A DNA stretch of 64,000 nucleotides from Bordetella genomosp. 2 (GCF_002261345.1 NZ_NEVT01000007.1:310001-374000); one strand, 5' to 3'; positions 1 through 9,684 are shown, numbered from the stretch's first letter. The notes: generated from the letters alone by a model not told the origin. Translations and numbers: made by a program.

Positions 1-49
1 TCTGGTCGGCGCTCATCGCGTCCGGGCTGGGCAAGGGAATTCGGCTCAT
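1..49 (-). CDS. Start of a carboxymuconolactone decarboxylase-like protein (partial)
   Basis: Only the first 16 codons lie in the window, reading MSRIPLPSPDAMSADQ on the minus strand; the rest runs off the left edge. An N-terminus of this form is common in carboxymuconolactone decarboxylase (AhpD-fold) proteins, which is the only ground for the call. It starts 13 bases after the stop of the glutathione S-transferase gene on the same strand, so the two are probably co-transcribed. The family call is an inference from very little sequence. Confidence 0.45.
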   Translation of the reverse strand, partial: MSRIPLPSPDAMSADQ

Positions 50-62
50 GGACGAGGCTCGT

Positions 63-677
63 TCAAGGGGTTTCAGTGGGCGCGCTGCGCAGCACGGAAG
101 GCCGCTGCGCGAATCGCTCATGCCAGGCCGCGAGCTTGGGATGCCCGTCGCGCCAGGCAATATCAGGAAAGCGGTAATCCAGGTACGACAGCGCGCAGCC
201 GATGGCGATACGGCCCAGGTCGAAGGGGCCCGCCTGCAGCTCGTGCGCCTCGGCCTCCAGTGCCGCCAGCACCGCCTCGACCTTCAGGGAAAAAGCGTCC
301 AGCCAAGCCTCCGTCTGCCGCTGCGGCGGCTTGGCGCGCTCCTGGCGGTAAAGCAGCAGCACATCCAGCAAGCCGTCGCCAAGCGCCTGGCGCCGCTCGG
401 CCAGCAGGCGCGCGCGCGGCTCGGCCGGCAGCAAGCCGCAACCGCCCAGCGTATCGAGGTAGGCGCAGATCACCCGCGAGTCGTACACGGACGTGCCGTC
501 GTCGAGCACCAGGGTCGGCAGCTTGATCAGGGGATTGTCGGGCAGCAGATCCAGGTTGGGCTTGTCCATCGCCACCGGCGTGCGCACCAATTCCACCGTG
601 TCCGCCAGGCCGGCTTCGTGCAGGACGATCATGACTTTGCGCACGAAAGGCGAACGCGGCGACCAGTGCAGTTTCAT
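63..677 (-). CDS. Glutathione S-transferase family protein
   Basis: A 204-residue soluble protein, the usual length for a bacterial glutathione S-transferase. It opens with the thioredoxin-fold domain (MKLHWSPRSPFVRKV; residues 1-80), with the cis-proline LPTL and the glutathione gamma-glutamyl contact YDSR following, then an all-helical C-terminal domain. The start at 677 is chosen because AGGAG lies just upstream and the thioredoxin fold begins there; a longer frame to 746 adds residues that do not look structured. It probably conjugates glutathione to an electrophile or acts as a peroxidase or isomerase; the substrate cannot be told. It is transcribed toward the partial decarboxylase-like gene 13 bases downstream and divergently from the glyoxalase-fold gene. 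Confidence 0.85.
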   Translation of the reverse strand: MKLHWSPRSPFVRKVMIVLHEAGLADTVELVRTPVAMDKPNLDLLPDNPLIKLPTLVLDDGTSVYDSRVICAYLDTLGGCGLLPAEPRARLLAERRQALGDGLLDVLLLYRQERAKPPQRQTEAWLDAFSLKVEAVLAALEAEAHELQAGPFDLGRIAIGCALSYLDYRFPDIAWRDGHPKLAAWHERFAQRPSVLRSAPTETP

Positions 678-823
678 ACCAACTCCTATGAGGACTTGGC
701 GTATGGTAGCCAGCGGGGGCCGCCCGGGATATGCCGGACACCGCATATCAGCTATGTGCCGGCGCGGCCGGGCACGCTGCTTGCCGCCACGGCGGTTGCC
801 CCATGACCCGCAAGGAGACCCTC

Positions 824-1210
824 ATGCTCGACCACACCGGCATCACCGTCTCGGATTTCGAGGCCAGCAAGAAGTTCTACCTGACGGCCCTGGCGCCCCT
901 GGGCTACGCCATTCGCAAGGAGCACCCCGGCGCGGCCGGCTTCGGGGCCGGCAACCCGCGCGACGGCGGCGACCCGGGCGGCGATTTCTGGCTGATGCAG
1001 GGCGAACCCTCGACGCCGCGCATCCACATCGCGTTCCGGGCGCAAAGCGTCGAGCAGGTGCAGGCCTTCCATCGGGCCGCCCTGGCGGCCGGCGGACGCG
1101 ACAACGGCGCGCCCGGCCTGCGCCCCCAATACCACGCGCATTACTACGGCGCCTTCGTATACGACCCGGACGGCTACAACATCGAAGCCGTCTGCCACCG
1201 CGAAGCGTGA
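824..1210 (+). CDS. VOC (glyoxalase/bleomycin-resistance fold) family protein
   Basis: A 128-residue single-domain vicinal oxygen chelate protein. It begins MLDHTGITVSDFEASKKFY, the canonical first beta-alpha element with a metal-ligand His (H4), and ends with YDPDGYNIEAV, the usual last strand carrying the Glu ligand. Such proteins act on thiol adducts or catechols or bind drugs; the pairing with a divergent glutathione S-transferase suggests glutathione-linked detoxification, which is inference. AAGGAG at 812-817 gives ideal spacing to the ATG at 824, so upstream in-frame ATGs at 731 and 803 were not used. Confidence 0.83.
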   Translation: MLDHTGITVSDFEASKKFYLTALAPLGYAIRKEHPGAAGFGAGNPRDGGDPGGDFWLMQGEPSTPRIHIAFRAQSVEQVQAFHRAALAAGGRDNGAPGLRPQYHAHYYGAFVYDPDGYNIEAVCHREA

Positions 1211-1226
1211 CGCCACGGCGGTGGCG
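1211..1226 (+). terminator. Short hairpin directly after the glyoxalase-fold gene
   Basis: CGCCAC (1211-1216) pairs with GTGGCG (1221-1226) across a 4-base loop, starting at the base after the stop codon. There is no T-run, so it may only stabilise or weakly terminate the message. Confidence 0.3.
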
Positions 1227-1260
1227 GGATGCGGATGACGGATGCGCCCGCCGGGTTGTA

Positions 1261-1284
1261 TATTTCCATTAGAAATAAGCTAAT
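1261..1284. promoter_or_regulatory. Two overlapping operator-like inverted repeats before the metallo-hydrolase gene
   Basis: TATTTC (1261-1266) and GAAATA (1272-1277) form a perfect 6-base inverted repeat around CATTA. Overlapping it, ATTAG (1268-1272) and CTAAT (1280-1284) form a second. The stretch is strongly AT-rich against a 68% GC background and sits 36-59 bases before the ATG at 1320, so it is likely a promoter/operator. Persulfide-dioxygenase genes are often controlled by ArsR-type sulfide sensors that bind such AT-rich palindromes, but no such regulator gene is adjacent here. Confidence 0.45.
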
Positions 1285-1319
1285 TATTCCGATTTATTTA
1301 TCAGCAGGCAGGAGTCCTC

Positions 1320-2258
1320 ATGCCCGAACCCCACGCCGACCCGGCGCTCGCCCAGGCCATCGACATCGTGCGGGACGCGAGCCGGGGCGCGGCGCTGCGG
1401 CCTGAGGTCGCCTCGTTCTTCGATCCCGCCACCAACACGGTCAGCCACGTCGTGTGCGATCCCGGCAGCCGCGCCTGCGCGATCATCGACAGCGTGCTGG
1501 ATTTCGACCCGGCCAGCGGCCGCACACAGCATGCCAGCGCCGACGCCCTGCTCCAGTTCATCCGCGCACGGGGCCTGCAGGTGCAGTGGGTACTGGAAAC
1601 GCACGCCCACGCCGACCATTTTTCCGCCGCGCCGTGGCTGCAGGAACAAGTGGGCGGCCAGCTGGCGATCGGCGAGCGGATCACTGTCGTGCAGCACACG
1701 TTCGGCAAGCTGTTCAACGCGGGCACGCAATACGCGCGCGACGGCAGCCAGTTCGACCGGCTGTTCGCCGACGGCGACCGGTTCCGCATCGGCTCGCTCG
1801 ATGCGGCGGTCCTGCAGGTGCCCGGCCATACGCCGGCCTGCATCGCCTATGTGATCGGCGATGCGGTCTTCGCCGGCGACACGCTGTTCATGCCCGACTA
1901 CGGCACGGCGCGCTGCGACTTCCCCGGCGGCGACGCCGCCACGCTGTACCGGTCGATCCGGCGCCTGCTGCGCCTGCCCGGCAACACGCGCATGTTCCTG
2001 TGCCACGACTACAAGGCGCCAGGGCGCGACCACTATGCCTGGGAAACCAGCGTCGCCGCGCAGCGCAGCGGCAACATCCATGTGCGCGAAGACATCGGCG
2101 AGGCCGAGTTCGTCACGATGCGCCAGGCGCGCGACGCCACCCTGTCCATGCCGCGCCTGATCCTGCCGTCGATCCAGGTGAACATGCGCGGCGGCCGCTG
2201 GCCCGAACCCGAGGACAACGGCATCAGCTATCTGAAAATTCCGCTCAATGCGCTGTGA
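1320..2258 (+). CDS. MBL-fold metallo-hydrolase, persulfide dioxygenase (ETHE1/Blh)-like
   Basis: A 312-residue metallo-beta-lactamase-fold enzyme. The metal site THAHADH lies at residues 94-100, with further ligands in VPGHTP (about 167-172) and in the segment around GTARCDFPGG near residue 196. That last segment is typical of the ETHE1/Blh branch, which oxidises glutathione persulfide to sulfite using a mononuclear iron. The length is above that of human ETHE1 and fits the Blh-type bacterial members. It has a good Shine-Dalgarno (AGGAG) before the ATG. It stands alone, preceded by AT-rich palindromes that suggest its own regulated promoter. The persulfide role is inferred from family resemblance; a generic hydroxyacylglutathione hydrolase is the alternative. 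Confidence 0.82.
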   Translation: MPEPHADPALAQAIDIVRDASRGAALRPEVASFFDPATNTVSHVVCDPGSRACAIIDSVLDFDPASGRTQHASADALLQFIRARGLQVQWVLETHAHADHFSAAPWLQEQVGGQLAIGERITVVQHTFGKLFNAGTQYARDGSQFDRLFADGDRFRIGSLDAAVLQVPGHTPACIAYVIGDAVFAGDTLFMPDYGTARCDFPGGDAATLYRSIRRLLRLPGNTRMFLCHDYKAPGRDHYAWETSVAAQRSGNIHVREDIGEAEFVTMRQARDATLSMPRLILPSIQVNMRGGRWPEPEDNGISYLKIPLNAL

Positions 2259-2360
2259 ACAAGCGGGCCTGATGCACGGCCGCGAATGGCTCGGCAAGCC
2301 GCGGCGGCATGCGCCGGCCCGCGCGCGCTGACCCCCTGCGCGCGCATGGCGGCGTGATCG

Positions 2361-2426
2361 GCGCGCCGCGCGGCAAGGCACCGGGCGCGCGCCGCGCGGC
2401 AAGGCACCGGGCGCGCGCCGCGCGGC
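2361..2426. repeat. 26-bp tandem repeat, about 2.5 copies
   Basis: A 26-base GC-rich unit containing CGCGCGGCAAGGCACCGG is repeated head to tail: a nearly complete copy at 2361-2384, a full copy at 2385-2410 and a 16-base partial copy at 2411-2426. It lies between the metallo-hydrolase stop and the promoter at 2427-2455. It has no coding potential that I can support and may vary in copy number by slippage. Confidence 0.8.
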
Positions 2427-2455
2427 TGGACACGATGTGTCCATGTCTCTATACT
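2427..2455 (+). promoter_or_regulatory. Sigma-70-type promoter with a palindromic operator on the -35 box
   Basis: TGGACA (2427-2432) and TATACT (2450-2455) are separated by exactly 17 bases, a near-consensus vegetative promoter. The -35 box forms the left half of a perfect palindrome, TGGACAC-GAT-GTGTCCA (2427-2443), so a repressor bound there would block RNA polymerase. The predicted start near 2462 leaves a roughly 400-base untranslated leader before the symporter ATG. The rest of the gene-free stretch 2259-2868 shows a second short inverted repeat, CGTTG-TGG-CAACG (2646-2658), and no convincing gene. Confidence 0.6.
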
Positions 2456-2868
2456 TCGACATCTTTACCAGGCGGTCAACGGCCCATACAGCCGATCCGG
2501 CCGCCTGTCACAAGGTCGCGCACAGCGGCCCGGCATCCTGCCGAAACACCTACACCCGGCCGCTTTGGCCGCGGAACAACATAGCCGGCTCACCAGGCCG
2601 GTTCATCGCCAAACCACGGCGGGCCGTTACGACCTGACTCCAACCCGTTGTGGCAACGCGGCACCTTTGTGCTGTGTCTCGAAGCCGTTCGGCCAAGCGC
2701 CCGGAAGATCCCGGCCTGGCCGCGCGGGCTTGCGATCGCGCCTTTCTTCGATCGTCGGGTGTTTCGGTACGCCATGGGATGAACGCCGCCCATCGCATAC
2801 CGCGGAAACGGCATTGGGGGCATGCACGATGCCGCGCGTCGTGCTGCAAAGGAGCAAGGACTACCAAG

Positions 2869-4557
2869 ATGCAAGAGGCAGATTTTTTTCAGCTCTCGGG
2901 AACCACCGCCATTCTGCTGCTGGTCGGTTTCTACGGTGCCACCTTCCTGATGTCGCTGTTGATCAGCGAGAAGAACGAGAACGTCGACGGCTACATGGTG
3001 GCCAACAGCGCCGTGGGCTTCGGCCTGTCGGCGGCCAGCATGATCGCCACCTGGATCTGGGCCGCCTCGTTCTATGCCAGCGCGACCTCCGGCTTCAAGT
3101 ACGGGCTTTCGGGCCCCATCCACTACGGGTTCTGGGGCGCCCTGATGATCCTGTTCATCTACCCCTTCGGCAAGCGGTTCCGCAAGCTGGCGCCGCAGGC
3201 CCATACGCTGGCGGAGGTCATCCACGCCCGCCACGGCGCATCCAGCCAGATGATCATGGCGGTGTCGAACATCGTCGGCAGTTGCATCAGTCTGATGGTG
3301 AATTTCACCGCGGCCGGCGCGCTGGTGTCCATCCTGAGCCCCTTGACGTTCATCCAGGGCGTGCTGATCGCCGGCCTGGGCGTGCTGTCCTACACGCTCT
3401 GGTCGGGCTTCCGCGCCTCGGTGATGACGGACTTCGCCCAGCTGGTGGCGATGATTCTGGCCGCAGTGGTGATCATCCCGCTGGTGTTCGTCAATGCCGG
3501 CGGGCCTGACCTGCTGGACGCGAACATGTGGCGCCTGAATGCCGAGCAGGCCGACTTCTATTCCACCAAGGCGATCCTCGAGCAGGGCGCGCCGTACTTT
3601 GTCGCCGTGCTGGCCTACGCCATCGGCAACCAGACCATCGCGCAGCGCCTCTTCGCGGTGCGCGAAGACCTGATCAAGCCGACTTTCCTGACCGCCACCA
3701 TCGGCTACGGCGCCGTGGTGATCGGGCTCGGCATGCTGGGCCTGCTGGCGCTGTTCACCGGCCTGGAACCGGCCAACGGCGACATGAACAACATCATCCC
3801 GCAGATGGCCTCGACTTATCTGCCGCCCATCGGGATCGCGCTGTTCTTCATCCTGGTGATCGGCTCGCTGTCGTCGACGGCCGACTCCGACCTGGCCGCG
3901 CTGTCGGCCATCGTCATGACCGACGTCTACGCGAAAAACATTGCGGCCGGACGGCCCGATCCGCGCCGCATGCTGTGGTGGGGCCGCGCCACCATGATCG
4001 TCGCCACCATGATCGGCGTGATCTTCGCCAGCCTGCGCCTGGACATCCTGGTCATGCTGGTGTTCGTCGGGGCGCTGTGGGGTGCGATCGTGTTCCCCGT
4101 CATCGCCAGCTTCTACTGGGACCGGGTCGACAACCGCGCCTTCGTCTGGTCGGTGCTGTCGGCCGTGGCGCTGTTCACCATCGTGCGCTTCGAGCTGGTG
4201 CCCATCCAGGGCGCGGTCGCCGTGTTCTTCGAGATCTGCGCGGCGATCGGCGGCGGCGTCGTGCTCGGGCTGATGACTTTCGGCTTCTTCGGGCGGCCCG
4301 CCGCGCTGGCGGTGGGCGTGGTCGCGGCGACGGTCATGATGTTCGTGTTCGCCGGCACGCTGCGCGAGCACATCGTGCTGATGGGGTCGCTGACGGCCTA
4401 TGGCGTCAGCACGGTGGTGTGCGTCGCGCTGAGCCTGCGCAACCGCGAGCGTTTCGATTTCAGCCTGCTGGCCGACCGCGTCACCTCGTTCCACCGCGAG
4501 CAGGCAGCCTTGCGCGCGGCCGCCGCGCCCGCGCCGGCCCAGCCGGCGCGCACCTGA
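2869..4557 (+). CDS. Sodium:solute symporter, urea transporter (DUR3)-like
   Basis: A 562-residue polytopic inner-membrane protein with about 13-14 hydrophobic segments. The N-terminal part carries ASMIATWIWAASFYASAT, GPIHYGFWGALM and HTLAEVIHARHG, which are hallmarks of the solute:sodium symporter family and of its DUR3-like urea/polyamine branch; GSLSSTADSDLAALSAIVMTD supplies the conserved Na2-site serines of the eighth segment. It should drive uptake of a small polar solute with sodium. The ATG at 2869 is preceded by CAAGGA; the longer frame to 2650 has no membrane character. It is followed 31 bases later by a 40-residue membrane peptide, probably its partner. Urea as substrate is inferred, and no urease genes are in view. 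Confidence 0.85.
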   Translation: MQEADFFQLSGTTAILLLVGFYGATFLMSLLISEKNENVDGYMVANSAVGFGLSAASMIATWIWAASFYASATSGFKYGLSGPIHYGFWGALMILFIYPFGKRFRKLAPQAHTLAEVIHARHGASSQMIMAVSNIVGSCISLMVNFTAAGALVSILSPLTFIQGVLIAGLGVLSYTLWSGFRASVMTDFAQLVAMILAAVVIIPLVFVNAGGPDLLDANMWRLNAEQADFYSTKAILEQGAPYFVAVLAYAIGNQTIAQRLFAVREDLIKPTFLTATIGYGAVVIGLGMLGLLALFTGLEPANGDMNNIIPQMASTYLPPIGIALFFILVIGSLSSTADSDLAALSAIVMTDVYAKNIAAGRPDPRRMLWWGRATMIVATMIGVIFASLRLDILVMLVFVGALWGAIVFPVIASFYWDRVDNRAFVWSVLSAVALFTIVRFELVPIQGAVAVFFEICAAIGGGVVLGLMTFGFFGRPAALAVGVVAATVMMFVFAGTLREHIVLMGSLTAYGVSTVVCVALSLRNRERFDFSLLADRVTSFHREQAALRAAAAPAPAQPART

Positions 4558-4588
4558 ACCGCACCCGAACCCTGCAACGGAGACTGAT

Positions 4589-4711
4589 ATGTGGCTGACC
4601 CTTTATGTCCTGATCTGGCCGGCGATCTCCGCCGTCATTCTCGCCATCCTGGTGGTGGCCCTGTGGCGCGACCTGCGCGCCGCCAAGGCGAGCGGCAAGT
4701 CGATGATCTAG
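4589..4711 (+). CDS. 40-residue membrane peptide next to the symporter
   Basis: A short gene reading [19 protein letters not shown] and on to KASGKSMI. One hydrophobic helix (residues 3-25) is followed by a basic cytoplasmic tail ([12 protein letters not shown]). ACGGAGA lies 6-8 bases before the ATG. Its position 31 bases after the symporter stop and its composition suggest a small accessory subunit of that transporter, as known for other solute:sodium symporters that have a tiny partner encoded alongside. That role is inferred from position. Confidence 0.68.
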   Translation: MWLTLYVLIWPAISAVILAILVVALWRDLRAAKASGKSMI

Positions 4712-4786
4712 CGCGTGTGCGCGCGGACACGCCGCGCCTGGGCGGGCCCTGGCGTTCGCCGGCCAGGCTGTGTACCCTGTATGGTG

Positions 4787-4798
4787 TTGCGTTCGCAA
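4787..4798. promoter_or_regulatory. TTGCG-TT-CGCAA palindrome upstream of sodC
   Basis: A perfect inverted repeat (TTGCG at 4787-4791, CGCAA at 4794-4798) lies 57 bases before the sodC start, immediately upstream of a long leader hairpin. It could be an operator for sodC; the regulator is unknown. Confidence 0.35.
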
Positions 4799-4801
4799 GA
4801 A

Positions 4802-4832
4802 CGGCGGCCGCGCGCGGCCCGCGCGGCCGCCG
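4802..4832 (+). promoter_or_regulatory. 13-bp perfect GC hairpin ahead of the sodC ribosome binding site
   Basis: CGGCGGCCGCGCG (4802-4814) pairs perfectly with CGCGCGGCCGCCG (4820-4832) across a 5-base loop, followed by GTTCTCTTCC and the sodC Shine-Dalgarno AAGGAGG at 4843-4849. It may terminate read-through from the symporter operon, or act as a stabilising or attenuating structure in the sodC leader. Confidence 0.5.
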
Positions 4833-4854
4833 GTTCTCTTCCAAGGAGGTAGCC

Positions 4855-5385
4855 ATGAAGCGTCATCTGAAGATCACCTTGCTGGCCGGCGCGCTGAGCC
4901 TGGCGGGCATCGCCCAGGCCGACGTCAGCGTGCCCGTGCAGCTGGCCACCGAGAAAGGCCCGGGCGACGACGTCGGCACGGTGAGCCTGTCCGAAAGCAA
5001 GTACGGGCTGGTGCTGACCCCCAACCTGAAAGGCCTGCCGCCCGGCGTGCATGGTTTTCACGTGCACGAGAACGGCAATTGCGACGCCAAGCAGCAGGAC
5101 GGCAAGGCGGTGCCCGCCGGCGCGGCCGGCGGCCACTACGATCCCGATGGCGCCAAGAACCACGGCGCCCCATGGGACGACAGCGCCCACCGCGGCGACC
5201 TGCCGGCGCTGTATGTGAATGCCGACGGCACCGCCACCAATCCGGTGCTGGCGCCGCGCCTGACGCTGGCCGAGGTGCAGGGCCGCGCGCTGATGGTGCA
5301 CGCCGGCGGCGACAACCACAGCGACCATCCCAAGCCGCTGGGCGGCGGCGGCGGCCGCATCGCCTGCGGCGTCATCCCGAAGTAA
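4855..5385 (+). CDS. sodC: Periplasmic Cu/Zn superoxide dismutase
   Basis: Dismutates superoxide to hydrogen peroxide and oxygen in the periplasm. The 176-residue precursor has a signal peptide ([22 protein letters not shown]; cleavage near residue 22). All metal ligands are visible: copper by H69, H71, H94 and H149; zinc by H94, H103, H112 and D115; the conserved disulfide would join C76 and C171. [10 protein letters not shown] is the SodC signature. The Shine-Dalgarno AAGGAGG is close to ideal. The gene stands alone after a strong leader hairpin and is followed by back-to-back hairpins that separate it from the converging lon gene. Confidence 0.96.
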   Translation: MKRHLKITLLAGALSLAGIAQADVSVPVQLATEKGPGDDVGTVSLSESKYGLVLTPNLKGLPPGVHGFHVHENGNCDAKQQDGKAVPAGAAGGHYDPDGAKNHGAPWDDSAHRGDLPALYVNADGTATNPVLAPRLTLAEVQGRALMVHAGGDNHSDHPKPLGGGGGRIACGVIPK

Positions 5386-5409
5386 GCGCGCCGCCGGTCG
5401 TCCGGCAAG

Positions 5410-5447
5410 GCGCCGGCGGCATCCGCCGGCGCCGGGCGGTTCGCCCG
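5410..5447. terminator. Paired hairpins between converging sodC and lon
   Basis: GCGCCGGCGG (5410-5419) pairs with CCGCCGGCGC (5423-5432) across CAT. Immediately after, CGGGCG (5433-5438) pairs with CGCCCG (5442-5447) across GTT. Lying between two convergent stop codons they should end transcripts from both sides; neither has a strong T-run. Confidence 0.6.
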
Positions 5448-5451
5448 CCGC

Positions 5452-7796
<2,345 letters not shown>

Positions 7797-7800
<4 letters not shown>

Positions 7801-8204
7801 GGGGCCTCCCTCAGTTTAGTCAGGGTCAAGACCAGGCAGCCGTCGGCCAGCGTGGACGATTCCGGCTCGAGCGCGTGCAACGGCAACGCGATGCGCCGGC
7901 GAAAGCGGCCATAGGGAATTTCGAAACGGTGAATGCGGGCGTTGGCCGCCACGGGCATCGGGCGCACGCCCGACACCGTGATGCCGCCCGGATCGAACGC
8001 CACCACCAGCGCGTCGGACGGCACGCCAGGCAGCGCCACGTACACCATGACGGCGGTGGCGGTCTCGATGACGTCGACCGGCGGTTCCCAGTGCGGCGCG
8101 TCGGCCGGGCCGGCACGCAGCAACTGGCGATGCAGGCGTTCGGCGTGTTCCAGCAGCGACAGCGCGTCGCCCCAGATCCAGGATGAAAAATCGCGCGATC
8201 TCAT
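7797..8204 (-). CDS. Hsp20-family small heat-shock protein
   Basis: A 135-residue holdase chaperone. After an N-terminal helix with MRSRDFSSWIWGDAL, the alpha-crystallin domain spans about residues 43-133: it contains PPVDVIETATAVMVYVALPG, the YGRFRRRIALP element and the closing LADGCLVLTLTK, which corresponds to the usual GVL..T.PK ending. The canonical C-terminal IxI extension is missing, so oligomer assembly may be unusual. The ATG at 8204 is preceded by AAGAGG at suitable spacing. It is the first gene of a two-gene operon with lon, behind a sigma-32-type promoter, so chaperone and protease would rise together on heat shock. Confidence 0.88.
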
Positions 8205-8230
8205 GAACTTGCCCTCTTGGCCATGGCTGG

Positions 8231-8259
8231 TATCTGGCGGCAAGTCGGCGGATTTCAAG
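8231..8259 (-). promoter_or_regulatory. Sigma-32 (heat-shock) type promoter for hsp20-lon
   Basis: On the minus strand CTTGAAA (complement of 8253-8259) is a perfect RpoH -35 element. Fourteen bases further on lies GCCAGATA (complement of 8231-8238), a partial match to the CCCCATnT -10 element. Transcription would start near 8222, giving a short leader to the ATG at 8204. The promoter fits the products it would control. The rest of 8260-8447 is GC-rich and shows nothing further that I can support. Confidence 0.65.
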
Positions 8260-8447
8260 CCGCCGGGCGGCGCTGCGGACCTGCCGCAGGCCGCCGGCGG
8301 CCGAGGCGCGGCGCCGGCTGGCCGCCCGGCCGGCGCGGGCGCGAACCCGGCAGGCCCGGTCCTGTCATGATGCGCGCTGTCGGCGCCCGGCGCAACCGCC
8401 CCCGAGCGGGCCGGGGGCATCATGGGCGCGGGCCGAGGGCCGGCGGG

Positions 8448-9458
8448 CTACGCCGCCGTCACCGGCCGGCCGTAGAACGGATAGCTGGGGTCGTTGTAGC
8501 CGGGCGTGGAAGCGTGGCCCGGCGTTACCCACGCGTTCACCATGGTTTCTTCCTCGGGCGTGATCTGCACGTCGAGCGCGGCGTAGTAGTCCTGCATCTG
8601 CGCCAGCGTGCGCGGCCCGGCGATCACCGCGCTCACCAGCGGGTTGGCCAGCACCCAGGCGGTGGCGAAGTGGCCGGGCCGGATGCCGCGCCCTTCGGCG
8701 TAGGCCGTGAGCTCGGCGGCGATGCGCAGCGATTCCTCGCGGAATTCGGTGTCCAGGATGCGCTTGTCGCCGCGGCCGGCGCGGGTGTCGGCCGCGGGCG
8801 GCTGGCCCGGCGCGTACTTGCCGGTCAGCACGCCGCGGGCGATCGGGCTGTAGGGCACCACGCCCAGGCCGTAGTGCGCGCAGGCCGGCAGGATCTCAAC
8901 CTCCGGCCCGCGGTTGAGCATGTTGTAGTACGGCTGGCACACCACGGGCTGCGGCACGCCCAGCTCGCGGCACAGGCGGATCACTTCGGCGATGCGCCAG
9001 CCACGGAAGTTGGACAGGCCGAAGCTGCGCAGCTTGCCGGCGCGGATCAGGTCGCCCATGGCGCGCACGGGCTCTTCGAGGTTCTCTTCGTGGAAATCGC
9101 GGTGCAGGTACAGGATGTCGATGTAGTCCGTGGCCAGCCGGGCCAGGCTCGTGTCCACGCCCTGCATGATCCACTGCCGCGAATAATGCGACCGATTGGG
9201 CGCCTTGGCGACGGCATTGCCGATCTTGGTGGCGAGGATCCAGTCGTGGCGCTGGCCGGCCAGCAGCTTGCCGACCACTTCCTCCGAGCGCCCCTGGTTG
9301 TATACGTCGGCGGTGTCGATGAAATTGACGCCCGCCTCGCGCGCGGATGCGACGATGCGCCCGGCTTCGTCGAACGGCGTCTGTTCGCCGAACATCATGG
9401 TACCCAGGCACAACGGGGAAACGCGCAGGTTGCTGGCGCCGAGGCGGCGGTATTTCAT
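8448..9458 (-). CDS. Aldo/keto reductase
   Basis: A 336-residue NADPH-dependent oxidoreductase with the TIM-barrel aldo/keto reductase fold. The catalytic tetrad is D48 (FIDTAD), Y53 (VYNQG), K78 (LATK) and H119 (YLHRD). SNFRGW and the C-terminal AVIAGPRTLAQM coenzyme-binding segment are typical of the YajO/Tas-like branch. The substrate is likely a small aldehyde or ketone and cannot be told. The gene is transcribed away from the aldolase operon and toward hsp20, which has its own promoter. Confidence 0.9.
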   Translation of the reverse strand: MKYRRLGASNLRVSPLCLGTMMFGEQTPFDEAGRIVASAREAGVNFIDTADVYNQGRSEEVVGKLLAGQRHDWILATKIGNAVAKAPNRSHYSRQWIMQGVDTSLARLATDYIDILYLHRDFHEENLEEPVRAMGDLIRAGKLRSFGLSNFRGWRIAEVIRLCRELGVPQPVVCQPYYNMLNRGPEVEILPACAHYGLGVVPYSPIARGVLTGKYAPGQPPAADTRAGRGDKRILDTEFREESLRIAAELTAYAEGRGIRPGHFATAWVLANPLVSAVIAGPRTLAQMQDYYAALDVQITPEEETMVNAWVTPGHASTPGYNDPSYPFYGRPVTAA

Positions 9459-9488
9459 GGCGGTAGTCCTAGTGGGGTGATGGAAACA

Positions 9489-9512
9489 AGCGGCGCGCGC
9501 GGGCGCGCCGCT
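9489..9512. promoter_or_regulatory. 9-bp GC inverted repeat in a divergent intergenic region
   Basis: AGCGGCGCG (9489-9497) and CGCGCCGCT (9504-9512) form a perfect inverted repeat around six bases, 31 bases upstream of the aldo/keto reductase start. Between divergent genes it is more likely a protein-binding site or leader structure than a terminator. Confidence 0.35.
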
Positions 9513-9554
9513 ACAGCGTACCGCTATCGGGCGCGGCTTGCAGCACCCCGCGGC

Positions 9555-9573
9555 GCTTCACAAAGCGTGAAGC
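9555..9573. promoter_or_regulatory. GCTTCAC-N5-GTGAAGC palindrome between divergent genes
   Basis: A perfect 7-base inverted repeat (GCTTCAC at 9555-9561, GTGAAGC at 9567-9573), about 110 bases before the aldolase gene and 100 before the reductase. It contains a T-N11-A core as found in LysR-type boxes. It is followed by CCTCTTT, so a weak terminator is the alternative. Confidence 0.45.
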
Positions 9574-9684
9574 CCTCTTTACGAATGCCGATCACCGGCG
9601 CGCCGCTATCGCTCTTACAGTAGATCATTCCCGATGCGGCCGGCCGCCGGCCTCATACAACTCATCGAATTCAAGGGGCGAGGC

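Noticed and set aside
2437-2637. A 66-codon frame in the symporter leader
   Set aside because: It starts at GTG inside the palindrome, has no ribosome binding site, and the product has no coherent character.
9489-9512. GC hairpin as a terminator of the aldo/keto reductase
   Set aside because: It lies upstream of that gene and upstream of the divergent operon, so it cannot end either transcript.
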